Positions 44,113-55,634 of a DNA stretch of 64,000 bases are shown here, piece by piece. How positions within the stretch are numbered: the first letter of the stretch is position 1; every line of letters starts with the position of its first letter. The stretch is from Diplolepis rosae (lineage: Eukaryota > Arthropoda > Insecta > Hymenoptera > Diplolepididae), in contig JAPYXD010000698.1 in NCBI GenBank assembly GCA_030998225.1, positions 10,581,001 to 10,645,000 of the forward strand, read 5' to 3'. Both the position numbers and the translations under genes were made by a program. Below the pieces are notes generated by a model. The model was not told the origin of the DNA. It saw nothing but the letters and a program-made list of their open reading frames with translations, and searched no databases.

Positions 44113-44374
44113 AAATATAATAATTTTAAAAATTATAGTAGAAGAATCAATTTTACAATACGCTGGCGAAATTTTCTAAAAAGAATTCAATGCTCAAGAG
44201 GAGCCTACTTTCAAGGCAATTATAAAGATTAGTATTAAAATACATCAAAATGTTATTTTTTTAACCAGTCTGGGTCAAATTTGATCAGATGGTATATATT
44301 TATTTTTAATTTGAAAAAATACTATTGAAAATCCAAAATTTAATTTTCTAACAATAATATCTAAAATACCAGAA

Positions 44375-44695
44375 AAAACAAAGTTTGTAAAATTGTTCGT
44401 TTCAATAAGATCTAAAAATTTTGTCGGAGATAGTTTCTGATAAAAGGTATATTTTTCATTTTAATTTCAAAACATATGATTAAAATTCAAAAATTCCATT
44501 ATTTAAACAAAATATGCAACATACGAAAAAAACGCTGAGATAGAAAGTTATTTGCCTCAATGAGGTCAACAAATTCACAGTAGGACATTTTTTGACAAGA
44601 TGTAATGAAAATTATACGTTTTGTCAGAAACTATCTCTGAAAAAATTTGAAGATCTTATTGAAACGAACAATTTTGCGAACTTACGTTTTTTTCG
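44375..44695. repeat. Local inverted repeat before the transposase-like gene
   Basis: 44,375-44,455 (ATTGTTCGTTTCAATAAGAT and GATAGTTTCTGA) pairs with 44,615-44,695. It may mark the end of the element that carries the gene at 44,734. Confidence 0.55.
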
Positions 44696-44733
44696 TATTT
44701 CACATATTATTATTAAAAGTCAATGACACAAAC

Positions 44734-45843
44734 ATGCAGTCTGATGAAGAGTATCATAAAGCGGGTGTTGAAGTATTTGATCAAATTATTGAACATTTCA
44801 ACGTCTCTAAAAGTAGACAAGAGAAATTTCAATTCCTTTCACTTACACCAAAATCTTGGGGACGTAGAAAACTAAGGAAAGTGTTTGGTACGTCAGAGCG
44901 GCAAGTAATCAAGGTGAAACAATTAGTTTCAGAACATGGAATTTTTATACTCCCGAATCCAAAAAAAGGAAGAGCATTGCCCCCGGAAATTGAAACTCTT
45001 GTAAAGACTTTTTATGAACGCGATGAAATTAGTCCAATGACGCCAGGAATGAAAGACTTTGTGACGATAAAAAATGATGATGGAACTCGTTCACATGTCT
45101 AAACAAGACTTCTACTATGTAATACCAATGAGCTGTATGCACAATTTACAGCAGAACACGAAGGTCTGAAGATAAGTATTTCAAAATTTACAAAACTCAG
45201 ACCTCGTCATTGTGTTGTGGCAGGAAGCAGTTGTAGTCATAATGTGTGCGTTTGTATGCACCATGAGAATATCAAGTTGATGCTGAATGAGATCGATATT
45301 CAGCATTTGACAGGGGATACTGACATGAGCTTAAACAATTATCACGATTGTCTGGATTCTATTGTATGCCCTGAATCTTTAAGTTCCTGTTTTCTAGGAG
45401 AGTGTGAAATCTGCTCAGGTACTGCGAAGTTGAAAGAAAATTTGAGAAATGCTTTCGATGAACATGGAATCGATGAAGTAAGATTCGAAATTTGGCTACA
45501 AACCGACAGGTGTATTTTGCGAACTTTGGTAATGGATACCGATGAATTCCTGGATGATTTCTGTAAACGGTTGTTAAAATTAAACACTCATCACTTTGTT
45601 TCAAAGATGCAGTTATCGTTTTTTAAAAACCTAAAAGAAAATTTATTGGCAGGTGAGTTTTTAATTTGCTTCGATTTTGCAGAGAATTACGCCTTCGTCG
45701 TTCAGAATTCAGTTCAATCATTTCACTGGAATAACGACCAAGCTACAATCTTCACTGTCGTGATTTATTATAAGGAAGGTCGAGAGCTGAAACACAGAAG
45801 TATCGCGAAAATATCAAATAATTTAGCTCATGCTCATGACTTA
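44734..45843 (+). pseudogene. DDE-transposase-like gene with one stop, cut by mariner
   Basis: A single frame runs from MQSDEEYHKAGVEVFDQIIE to SNNLAHAHD, broken only by a TAA at 45,100. After the stop the frame continues TRLLLCNTNELYAQF, then a Cys/His-rich part (VCVCMHHENIKLML, CFLGECEIC) and a core FDFAENYAFVVQNSVQSFHW with NNDQATIFTVV. The last motif resembles the catalytic region of unclassified transposon proteins known from arthropods and cnidarians; I cannot name the family. The mariner at 45,841 removed the C-terminus. Confidence 0.55.
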
Positions 45844-47098
45844 ATTCGTGCGGTTTTGTTCAAAATTTGAACGTTTATTTGAGAAAAACATGTACAAAAG
45901 TATTATTCAAAGTATTGCCTATCTGAAGCTATGACTTTTTCCCATCTTTCTGGCAATTTGTGGATTCCATCCCAAAAGAACTGTGCCGGCTTGGCGGCCA
46001 AGAATGAATCAAGCCAATTTTTGATATCCTGTTCTGATGTGAACCGTATTCCAGTGAGGGCGTTCTGCATTGACCGGAACAAATGATAGTCAGAAGGGCC
46101 AAGGTCTGGGCTATAAGTCGGGTGTGGTAAAACTGCCCATCCACTGTTTTCCAAATAGTTCTTAACCGGAATAGCAACATGGGGCCGAGCGTTGTCATGA
46201 TGGAAAATTATTGCCTCGTGTCTGGTCGCATATTCAGAGCGTTCTTCCGCTATTGCTCTCTTCAAACGGATTAATTGTGTTCGGTAGCGTTTTCCATTGA
46301 TGGTTTCACCCGGTTTTAGCAGCTCATAATACAGCACACCCTTCTGATCCCACCAAATACAAAGCATTACCTTCGCGCCATGGATATTCGGCTTTGCCGT
46401 TGATTTGGCTGGTAGCCCGGGTTTCACATAACATTTTTTGCGCTTGGGGTTATTGTAATGGATCCATTTTTCATTACCAGTAACAATCCGATGCAAAAAT
46501 GACTTCTTTTTGTAGCGTTCCAGCAGCATTTCAGACATGCAAAACCGCCTTTCAACGTTTCTCGGCTTGGGTTCATGTGGAACCCAATTTCCTTGCTTTT
46601 GAATGTATCCGGCTGCTTTTAAACGTTTTGAAATGGCTGCTTGAGTGACTCTCAAAGATTCTGCGAGCTCTTCTTGTGTTTGGCAACAATCTTCATCGAG
46701 TAATGCTTCCAGTTCTTCATCTTCAAACTTTTTTGGCTGCCCAGCACGTTCTTCGTCTTCCAAGCCAAAATCACCACTTTTAAATCGTGCAAACCACTTT
46801 TGGCACGTTCGCTCAGCTAGAGCATGTTCACCATAAACTTTCACCAAAATACTATAACTTTCGGCAGCAGTTTTCTTCATATTAAAGTAATGAAGAACCC
46901 CCCGCAAAAACACTTTTTCAGGCACAAAGTTTGACATATTTGAGTGAAAAAAAATTATTGTTGTTTACGCTTCAAATGAATGACATATACTGACAAAGAC
47001 GCTCAATGACATTAGCTTTCCAACGCATGTTCGGAATATTGGAACGATAAAATAATAATCAAGTTACACCATCTCTTAGCAAACCACACGAATTAAGT
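45841..47098 (-). mobile_element. mariner-like element with intact frame
   Basis: Inverted ends CTTAATTCGTGCGGTTTTG and the inverse of CTTAATTCGTGTGGTTTG. About 1.26 kb, same family as 30,509-31,758, and better preserved. It inserted into the transposase-like gene on its left side. Confidence 0.85.
45903..46937 (-). CDS. mariner transposase, 344 codons, first Asp replaced
   Basis: Full length for the family (about 345). Residues 1-115 hold two helix-turn-helix units (RTCQKWFARFKSGDFGLEDE; LRVTQAAISKRLKAAG). The catalytic half has IVTGNEKWIHY, where the usual TGDE Asp is Asn, then FHHDNARPHVA (second Asp) and YSPDLGPSDYHLF (third Asp). It ends PERWEKVIASDRQYFE. Transposases of this type cut and paste the element at TA. 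With Asp1 lost it should bind ends but not catalyse, despite no stop or frameshift. The dead copy at 30,671 keeps TGDE. Confidence 0.85.
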   Translation of the reverse strand: MSNFVPEKVFLRGVLHYFNMKKTAAESYSILVKVYGEHALAERTCQKWFARFKSGDFGLEDEERAGQPKKFEDEELEALLDEDCCQTQEELAESLRVTQAAISKRLKAAGYIQKQGNWVPHEPKPRNVERRFCMSEMLLERYKKKSFLHRIVTGNEKWIHYNNPKRKKCYVKPGLPAKSTAKPNIHGAKVMLCIWWDQKGVLYYELLKPGETINGKRYRTQLIRLKRAIAEERSEYATRHEAIIFHHDNARPHVAIPVKNYLENSGWAVLPHPTYSPDLGPSDYHLFRSMQNALTGIRFTSEQDIKNWLDSFLAAKPAQFFWDGIHKLPERWEKVIASDRQYFE

Positions 47099-47104
47099 TA
47101 TAGA

Positions 47105-47540
47105 TCAAAAATATAACTAGATTATGTGAAACTTTTTAATAAATTATATAAACTAGTAGATAATCATTAAAATAAATAGTGGCTAACACTGCGGAGCCAT
47201 ATAACTGGTGGAATAAATCTTGCGACTCACGGTTTACTCAATTCTCGATTGAAGCGTAGAGTAGAATGAAGGGAAAGCTCTACTATTTTTGTGATTTAAT
47301 AAAAGATTGGTTTTCATAATTATACTATGATTAATATATATATAGAAACTTTTAATGCATGCTTTCAAACTTCACCCTACACTTCTGAATTTTACCCAAC
47401 TTTTGATTCATTTTTGAACATTTAATATATCACAAATAATTACAGTGATACTAAATAACTTCTAACTTCTCCTTATGTCCCAAATTTGATCGGAAGTTGA
47501 GTAAAATTGCTTCAACTATTTTACTCCGTGTGGTGAAAAT
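47105..47540. repeat. Dispersed repeat, shorter copy of 18,165-18,900
   Basis: Same blocks in the same orientation as at 18 kb, but lacking the stretch after AACACTGCGGAGC. Sits between the mariner and the copia element. Confidence 0.7.
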
Positions 47541-47588
47541 TTTGTTTCCCAGATTAAGGTTATTATTATTCAATTTTATCAAGGATAT

Positions 47589-47741
47589 TGTTGGAATACA
47601 CTGACAATATATGTACAAGTATTTAACACCAACATTAGTACTCAAGGCTTTAGGAAAATTACCTACGGTATATGACCTGAAAGTGTCCAAGAGGAAACAG
47701 AAAGTGACTAAAGTGACAGTAAAGTTTTAAAAGGTGTATGT
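47589..47741 (+). repeat. copia 5' LTR, partial
   Basis: The first 150 bp match the start of the 3' LTR (ACAATATATGTA, AAGTATTTAACACCAACA, CTCAAGG, TTTAGGAAAATTACCTA). The remaining LTR sequence is absent, replaced by the foldback insertion and probably a deletion. Confidence 0.8.
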
Positions 47742-48276
47742 AATGCTTTCCATCTCAATTCAACCGGTCCATTCGGGACACGAATTTATTTTTTAACGAA
47801 ACTCGAATATGTTGCTCTTTGATCAAAATAATGAGACACGTATTTTTTTTGGGCCGAAAAAAAAATTTTCTGAAATTTATCGGCAATTTCGGTTTTGGGG
47901 TAAAAATCTATTTTTTCAATTATTCGCGAGAACTTTTTTTTTAATTGTCTATAACTTCGTCAAAAATTGACCAATTTAAATAATTTTCACTTCTAAATGT
48001 TTGCAATAATCTGGACTACCGAACACAGTTATAAACAATTGCTTGTTGATTGTTATAAATTTTTTATTTAGCAATAAACAAAAATTGAAATTTTTTTTTT
48101 AAATTCAATACCTCGAAAAGTATATTTTTTTTTCTCTCAAACTTTTTTCGCATTAAAAAGACACCTTTAGTTTCAATTCTACTAAATCTTTAGTAGCTAA
48201 AACTTTTTGTTTCCGAGTTTCGTTAAAAAATAAATTCGTGTCCCGAATGGACCGGTTGAATTGAGATGGAAAGCAT
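47742..48276. mobile_element. 535-bp foldback element in the copia 5' region
   Basis: Ends ATGCTTTCCATCTCAATTCA and their complement, with arms including CCGGTCCATTCGGGACACG. The arms are near-perfect over about 65 bp and weaker toward the centre. No coding. Confidence 0.85.
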
Positions 48277-48303
48277 CTTGATCTATAGCGCACCGATATT
48301 AAA

Positions 48304-49053
48304 ATGGTAGACTTCGTACGAACAAGTGTGCAAAAGTTAAACGGTGAAAATTATTCTATCTGGAGTCAGAAAATGGAGTTGCTGCTCATGAGAGGATTTG
48401 TGGAGTGTGATTAAAAAAATGATGCCAGCACCCGTGGACAATTCATGGACAAAAAAGGATGCTAAAGCACGTGCAACAATCGGTCTTACAGTCGAAGACA
48501 ATCAGTTATTGCATATGCAGGGAGCAACAACTGCTCGTCAAGCTTGGGAAAAACTCAAGGAACATCATCAGAAGGCAACGCTGTCTAGTACAATATTTTC
48601 GTACAAAAGGATTTTTCGACTGCGTTTACCAGAAGGTGGGGATGTTGAAAACCATGTATCAGAATTGCTGCACTCACGAATAAATTAGCGGCATTATGAG
48701 AGGAGTTGAAGGATAAATTAAAGGCTTCTCTTCTACTCAGCAGTCTCCCGGACTCATATAGTGGCTTGATTACAAGCCTGGAAACCAGAAATGAGACAGA
48801 TTTTACCGCGGATTTCGTCAAAGAAAGAGTAATCGACGAATATAAAAGACGTAAAGAAGGGCAAGGATCAGAAAGCAGCAGTGAAGCAGCATTAAAAACA
48901 GTGTTCAAGAAACCGGTTCAGGGTAAAGGACAAAAGGAATGTTTTTTCTGCAAGAGGATGGGGCATTTCAAGAAAGACTGTTCTCAATACGAAAAGTGGA
49001 AAACAGGAAAGGATAAACAGGATAAGGACAATAAAGTTACAGAGGAACCTTAA
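48304..49053 (+). pseudogene. copia gag
   Basis: Starts MVDFVRTSVQKLNGENYSIW, the usual gag opening of copia elements. It shifts frame near 48,395 and again near 48,690 (SELLHSRIN to KDKLKASLLLSSLP), and ends with the zinc knuckle CFFCKRMGHFKKDC (CX2CX4HX4C) and a lysine-rich tail. It would form the particle that packages the RNA. Not functional as it stands. Confidence 0.85.
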
Positions 49054-49067
49054 GATTCATTTTGCTT

Positions 49068-51410
49068 TATGGTGAGAAAAAGTAAAGAGAGTGATGCGCC
49101 AAAAAGGATTCCAGAAGAAACATGCTTCGTATAACTGGCAGACAGCAGTAAGAAGAGCGAAGTTCAGGGTATGGGTTCAGGCATCATAAAGTGTGCTGTC
49201 GATGATCAGTTAAACGAAGTGAAAGTACGAAAAGTACTCTATGTTCCAACTTTCGGATCAAATTTACTCTCGGTAAAGAAACTCACAAAGGATGGAGGAT
49301 TTGAACTTAGTTTCAAGGATGACATCTGTAAAATCATTAAAGAAGGTAAGGTCTTGGCCTATGCACGACTTGGAAAGGAAATGCAAGATCTTTATGCAAT
49401 AGATGTAGTTGTCGAAAGGGCATGCGCTGCAGTAAGCAGCCACCATAAAGATAATTGCCAGCATGTTTGTCACAGGCATTTTGGGCATCGAGACCCAAAT
49501 GCAATTAAAATTCTAGCCGAAAAGGGTCTAGCTTCAGGCACAACTCTGAGCAATTGTGGCAGACGAGAGGTATACGAGTGCTGCGTCCAGGGTAAGTTGG
49601 CTAGAAAACCTTTTCCACAGAAAAACGAAATAAAGACACAAGCTATCCTCGACCTTGTCCACACTGATGTCTGCGGCCCAATGCAAACAACGACGCCTGG
49701 AAATAAAAGGTACACGATCACAATAACAGATTATTTTTCAAGATTTACAACGATACGCTTTATAAAGACGAAGGATGAAGCTGCCAAATTCATTAAGCAA
49801 TTCGTAGAAATGACAAACGGAGTAGCCGAGAGAAAAAATCGATCATTAATAGAGATGGCGAGATGCATGCTCCTAGATGTAAATATGGAAAAAAGTTACT
49901 GGGTAGAAGCTGTAAATACAGCAAATTGTTTGCATAACCGTTTACACATAAGGACAACAGGACGGTCGCCGTACGAGTTGTGGTAACGGAAGAAACCAGA
50001 TGTCGAAACTTCCACGTATTCGGCTGTGATGCGTTAGTGCAAATTCCAGGAGAGAAACGTCGAAAATTAGATGAGAGAGCAGAGAAACTTACATTCGTCG
50101 GATATTCCGACGAATCGAAGGCTTTTCAATTTGTTGATAAAACAACTAATCGTATAAAAATTAGTCAAGACGTCGTCTTTTTAGACCAGCTGAGAGATCA
50201 AGTTTCAAACAACTCAGAATGTGCAGAAATCGAGCTTGCACTTCAAGAAAATAAAGAAGATTTTCAAGAAATCGACAAAGAGGAGAAACGTCTTCAGAAT
50301 CCGGCTCAGAAGATAGTGAACTCGCTGTTGAAGAAGAACACGGCAGTTCTGATAAAGAAAATCAGCCGAAACCCACGACAGTCTTCTTAAAGGAAGAGAT
50401 GAACCAGAGATGAGGCGTTATCAGGACCTGATAAGGAGAACTGGAAAAAAGCGATAAATGAAGAGATCGATTCTCTATTAGAAAACGAGAAGTGGGACAT
50501 CGTACCAGAACCAAAAGGAGCAAATTTAGTTACCTGCGCATGGGTCTTTAAAAATAAACAGAATGCAGATGGAACGACTAACAGTTACAAAGCAAGACTC
50601 GTAGCCAGAGGTTTCTCGCAAGAATACGGATTGGATTACGATGAAGTTCTCGCACCCGTGGTCAGGCAAACAACTTTTAAGGTAATGCTCGCGTTGTCAG
50701 GTCAAGAAAATTTTGTCATCAAACACTTTGATGCCAAAACAGCTTTCCTTATTGGAGAATCGAGAGAAACTATTTACATGAAGCAACCCGAAGGATACGA
50801 AAAAGCAGGAGAAGAAGAAATGGTTTGCAGATTAAAAAAGGGCCTCTACAGCCGACTGGACGGAGGTGAAAAAAATCAGTCGCTACATGAAATGTATCAA
50901 GGATTACGAGCTGAACTAGGAGGACGTATTGAAGAAAAGGTTCTCATCGGCTATGCAGACGCAGACTGGGCGGAGAACCGGAGCGATAGGAAATCTAACA
51001 GTGGCTATGTCTTTAAGATTTTAAATGCCGCGATCAGCTGGGGATGTCGCAAACAAACATGCATCGCTCTTTCATCAACGAAAGCAGAATACATCGCTTT
51101 GACGGAAGCATGTCAAGAGGCCCTGTGGATTCACAGATTATTAGAAGATATTGTACCTAAGGAAGAACTTATGATTCTTGTATATGAGGATAATCAAAGC
51201 TGCCTAAAAATGGTCTGCAATAAGAAGTTCAGGTACAGGACCAAACACGTAGATACAAAATTTAATTTCATCAAAGATCTGCAGGAAAGGGAAATAATTC
51301 AGTTTCAATACTGTCCAACGGAAAGGATGCTTGCAGACATGCTCACGAAACCACTACGTAAAATAAAATTAAAATTCATGGCACAAAAATGTGGTTTAAA
51401 AATACATTAA
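49068..51410 (+). pseudogene. copia pol: protease tail, integrase, RT, RNase H
   Basis: From the protease end (VRKVLYVPTFGSNLLSVKKL), through the pre-integrase zinc site (HRHFGH ... YECCVQGK), to the integrase with DLVHTDVCGP and ITDYFSRFTT for the first two Asp. A deletion then joins directly to NGVAERKNRSLIEMARCML, containing the Glu. After frameshifts near 50,000 and 50,390 the reverse transcriptase begins (WKKAINEEIDSLLENEKWD; KARLVARGFSQEYG; FDAKTAFL) but jumps from CRLKKGLYS to GYADADWAENRSDRKS, losing the YVDD palm. RNase H looks intact, with YADADW, STKAEYIAL, YEDNQSCL and RTKHVDTKFNFI. Confidence 0.9.
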
Positions 51411-51435
51411 CGTATATATTGTCCTCGAGGAAGGG

Positions 51436-51915
51436 TGTTGGTATACACCGACAATATATGTAGAAGTATTTAACACCAACACTAGTACTCAAGGGTTTAG
51501 GAAAATTACCTATGATCTATGGCCTGAGTATCCAAGAGGATAGTTCAGTGCGAAAGGAAACACCGGAAAAGCACCTACGCGAGTGACAGCAACCCACAGA
51601 GCCTAATATTGTATTATACAGTTTTGCATACATACCAATTCACACATACTTAAGGGGGTCGTCTACGTAGCGGCCTAATTTTCGAGCCTGTTTTCCAAAA
51701 TTTATTACGAAGGAACGAAAAATAACATTCCTCACATCTTCCAAATGAAAATTATGTAAAAAAAAAAACGATTTTTTGAAACTTTATACGTAGACGACCC
51801 CCATAACTTATACAGAACTTTTATTTAACACTAGCCGCATAACCCCTGTATTAGTGTATTTTAATAAATGCATTTAGTGAATATTTGAGTCTTAACCCAT
51901 TTATTTTTCCAACAG
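51436..51915 (+). repeat. copia 3' LTR with nested MITE
   Basis: TGTTGGTATACACC to TTTTCCAACA, 480 bp, of which about 150 bp is an inserted MITE, so the true LTR was about 330 bp. A purine-rich tract (GAGGAAGGG, 51,427-51,435) lies just before it, as expected for plus-strand priming. Confidence 0.85.
51653..51803. repeat. MITE in the copia 3' LTR
   Basis: Ends AGGGGGTCGTCTACGTA and the inverse TACGTAGACGACCCCC. About 150 bp, not present in the 5' LTR fragment, so it arrived after the copia element. Confidence 0.75.
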
Positions 51916-51920
51916 ATATA

Positions 51921-54231
51921 ATTGAAAATTTCTCTAATGAAAAAGAAAAATATACCAATATTTTCTACCTTCAATCTTTAAAGCATTGTATTCTCATTTT
52001 TATGTGCAAAATCATTTGTGAAGAGGAGATCGTGTTTCTAGGGAGTACAAGAGCATGATCCTAGAAATTGATACAAAAGACTAGTCATGCCACGGGGGCG
52101 AAAGGGAATTAGCTGCGACATTAAAACCCGCACATGTATAGCATGCTCTCCACAAATAGCAAGACAAAGGCTTTTATTCTGACCGCGAATATATTTAATG
52201 AGGGGCCAGTTAATGAAGGAAACCCTTTTATGTGGAATTCTCTTTCGTCTTTTACCATAATTATTTTTTCATAGAAATATTCTTCTACAATACTGCATTT
52301 TTAACACAATAAACCACCTTACTTTTCAATTAAGGTAAATATTTATGCTTTGAGAACCCTAAGACTGTCTCACTTTTATAGAAAGACGAAAGGATTTTCA
52401 GAATAAGCGATAAATAGTAAGAGGTCCATAAAAAAGACGTATCGATGTCTTCGAATTCTCGCTTTATCGAAAATCACTATACCTGTAAATTTAAAAAGGA
52501 GCAAGTGAAGACCAACTGAAGAGACTTTTAGAGGCGTAAAAACTCAGACTCCTTGCTTGAAATTGGAGGACCTCGTATAATATTTGATTTTTCGTCTAAC
52601 TCAAAATTGAAGATCCTTACGTGACTCCTTCGCAAGTTTATAATTAGCGCGACTCCAAATAAACCCCGGATGCTATGACGACATCGATTCGACTTCTGCA
52701 TTTCTATCCAGACGCAAGGTATGTTGCAACGACTGTTTCTAATTAGTTCCTTGTATTACTTAACCCGTACGTACCTCGAGAAATTGGACGAGTTTCGAAC
52801 CATGCAGTTGAACCATGACTAATTCAAGTCGTTTGCATCAGGCGTATGCTACCAGCATAGCAAGATAAGTACCAACTTTGGGTAAGAGCTGACTTCACCC
52901 TCTCGACCCATCCAACCGGGATCTAGCAAGAACTTTGAGACTAGCCTTCTTCCTTTACCTTTTCCTTCTTCGTGTTTTTCACGTTCTTGTCTCTCTTTTC
53001 TCTCTTGTGAGTGCTTTTGATAAGGTACACGCAGTGAAGTCGATTTCTTGAAATACTAAAGGTTATGGAAGAAACGACCTTCTCAAAGCTTAATTCTTGT
53101 TTTCATTCCCTTTATTTTCTTCTATTATCCGACATGCAATCCTCTTCTTTTCACCATTAGATCATATTCACGAGTTGAATTCCCCTCTAATTAAATATTA
53201 TGAAATTTCAGTCCTTTTTACATCGAATGTTGAAAGATTTCCAGTTTGATAACTATTTGCTTTGGGGTCTTTTATACTGCAGTTTAACTTTTTGATGCTC
53301 ATATTTTAAATTATAGACTTATGTTTTTGCGCAGAATATTCTTTTATTGTTGGAAAATTTCAAAATTTCAAGGAATTTAATCCTGAAAATTATATAATTG
53401 CATATAATATAATATACAAGATGTATTATTAATTATATAAATAATATACAAGTTGGTAAATTAAAAGGATTCAATGCTGATAACCTTAAAATTATTGAAA
53501 ATCGACGGATGCTTAAGAAACATACGTAATGGGTAGAGAAACTTTGTCTAAAATGATTAATGGTTAATAACTAATTAGGTAAAATAAATAAACGTCCTTT
53601 TTTTAGTACATAATTATTGTTAAACCAGATTAACATCAATAACAAGTCATTTTAAATATTGAACGTGTGAATTGACAATAAGTGGCGATAATAATTGTTA
53701 CCTACTTGATTATAAAATATTGCTTCAAAATTCAAGTACATTATCAAATACTTTACATTATTATTGGTATTGCATAATTCAATCTTTAAAATTACATTTG
53801 AGCTTGGTAACAATTTAAAATTGGGTCTCGATTAATTAAAAATAAGAATATTAACATCCTGACTCGTATAATATGGTCACAATCTTATGTGTATAAAATG
53901 TTGAAGCAAAATTGATTTTGTGCCGTTTGCATACTTCCAGGAGAATTATTCTCGTCGTTTTTACGTTATTTGAGAAAGCAAAATGTCTAAGTAGGTTATA
54001 TTTATTTTCATAAGATTTAGGATTATTTTCAATTATTTAATGCAAAAAAAATTCATTTTGTGAAACTGTCTTTTTAATTTTTTATTTTGACTCGAATAAT
54101 ACGTTTATGATTAAATATTTTATTGTATTTTTAGCTTTAATTTACACCAACACTATTCTAACCCATATTGTACATTATTTCGTGAAATTTATAAAATATA
54201 AATGCTTTTATAATAAAGAGAATTTTTGAAT
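51921..54231. other. Less AT-rich DNA without recognised gene
   Basis: 52,000-53,150 has a more balanced composition than most of the window and no element ends, so it may be unique host sequence. Two weak gene-start hints: an ATG frame MTTSIRLLHFYPDA (52,675) running into CAAGGTATGT, and TATAAAA (53,892) about 90 bp before ATGTCTAAGTAGGT (53,983). Neither is enough to call a gene. From 53,200 on it is ordinary AT-rich DNA. Confidence 0.35.
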
Positions 54232-54346
54232 TAGGTGGTTGAGTTCGAAATTTTGTCCATTGCCTACATTATGGGAAGATCATTAGTCACGTATCCGATA
54301 GGATACCTTGCTGACAGGTGTCCTCGTAGACAATTTCAAACTCTTA

Positions 54347-55634
54347 CAGTACAGTCGGAAAGTATTAGAACAAGATAAAATAAGTTGTTTTTGTCAGTTT
54401 ATTGTATCATTTATTAAAAAATTATTCACATATTTGCAGTAGTTTTTTACGTTCAACGTAGCTTTATGATTTGAAGACATTTTTAATGCATTTTACTGAA
54501 ATTTCCATCAAAATTTATAAGAAAACGGCCTATAGCCCAAAAACGTGAAAAGTGTCCAAAACTGCCGCATTGGGTTTTCAGTTGTTTTTCGTACAAAAAT
54601 CGATTCGGCTGCGGTTTAAAAGGTTACATGTCAATCATTTAAACAAAAAAAAATGGTATTATCGTGTCTAGTGCATTGAAGTGTCATAAAAAACTGTAAG
54701 TCTGTTAATTTGACAGTCGTTGCGTTTATGCATAATTGTGCCCGCTTTTTCGTTGAAATAGCCCCAGAATTGTATTTTCCCGGATTGAAAATGGTCAAGC
54801 GAAAGGAAATATTTGTCGAGAAACGGGCAAAAACTATCGAGAAATAGGCAAAATATTGAAAATATCTTTGTGTTCAGTTCATACGGCCATAAGAAGAAAT
54901 CGGGAAACTGGACATAATACTAATAGAAAACGATCTGATCGACCAAGAAAGACAAATCAAAGAATCGACAACAAAATATATGCAATAAGTAAGGGCAATC
55001 GACAGAAATCTGCATCAGAAATTCGTGCTGAAATCAATGAAGGCTTGGATTCACCAATATCGCTCACGACAGTAAAAGGCCGGCTTAAAGAAAAAGGTAT
55101 GATTGAACGCATTGCTGTTAGAAAGCCACTTCTACGGCTAGTAAATAAACAAAAAAGACTGAATTTCACTCAAGAACATGTTGACTGAACGATTGATCAG
55201 TGGAAATCAGTTTTACGGACAGACGAATCAAAATTCGATCTTTTCGGTAACCATCGGCGTCAATATGTTCGCAGAAAAGTCAATAAAAGATTCAAACCAG
55301 ATTGTATTGTGCCAACTGTAAAACACGGCGGTGGCTCAGTTATGGTTTGGGGCTGTTTCAGCCACGCTGGCGTTGGTCAACTTAAAAAAATTAAAGGAAT
55401 TACGAAAAAAGAGCAGTTTCACAGTATACTCCAACGCCATGCCATACCATCTGGCATCAATTTAATTGGTAGTGGATTCATTTTCCAATAAGATAACGAT
55501 CCGAAACATACATCAAAACTTTGTACTTCTTATTTGGAACGAAAAAAAGTCGCAGGTGATCTTAATATAATGGAATGGCCACCTCAACAAAAACAAATTT
55601 TTTTATCTTGTCCTAATGCTTTCCGATTGTACTG
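54347..55634 (+). mobile_element. Tc1-like element, 1,288 bp, TA target
   Basis: Inverted ends of about 33 bp: CAGTACAGTCGGAAAG on the left, CAGTACAATCGGAAAG on the right (reverse-complemented). TA flanks both sides (54,345-54,346 and 55,635-55,636). Removing the element and one TA restores the TTCTTATATCGCAA junction found in the uninterrupted repeat at 3.0 kb. Confidence 0.9.
54791..55605 (+). pseudogene. Tc1 transposase with two stops, C-terminus lost
   Basis: An N-terminal paired-type helix-turn-helix region (NYREIGKILKISLCSVHTAI), a linker rich in Arg (KRSDRPRKTN, a nuclear-signal-like stretch), then VLRTDESKFDLFG (first Asp), VMVWGCFSHAGVG, and DNDPKHTS (second Asp). A TGA at 55,186 and a TAA at 55,489 interrupt it. 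The frame ends shortly after MEWPPQ, so the Glu of the triad is deleted and the inverted end follows at once. Confidence 0.85.

Larger units (their letters stand above)
47589..51915 (+). mobile_element. copia-type LTR retrotransposon, defective
   Basis: Starts TGTTGGAATACAC and ends TTTTCCAACA, flanked on both sides by GATAT (47,584-47,588 and 51,916-51,920), the expected 5-bp duplication. The order gag, protease remnant, integrase, reverse transcriptase, RNase H defines Ty1/copia. Several frameshifts and two large deletions (integrase core, reverse transcriptase palm) make it non-autonomous. Two foldback elements are nested in it. Confidence 0.9.
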
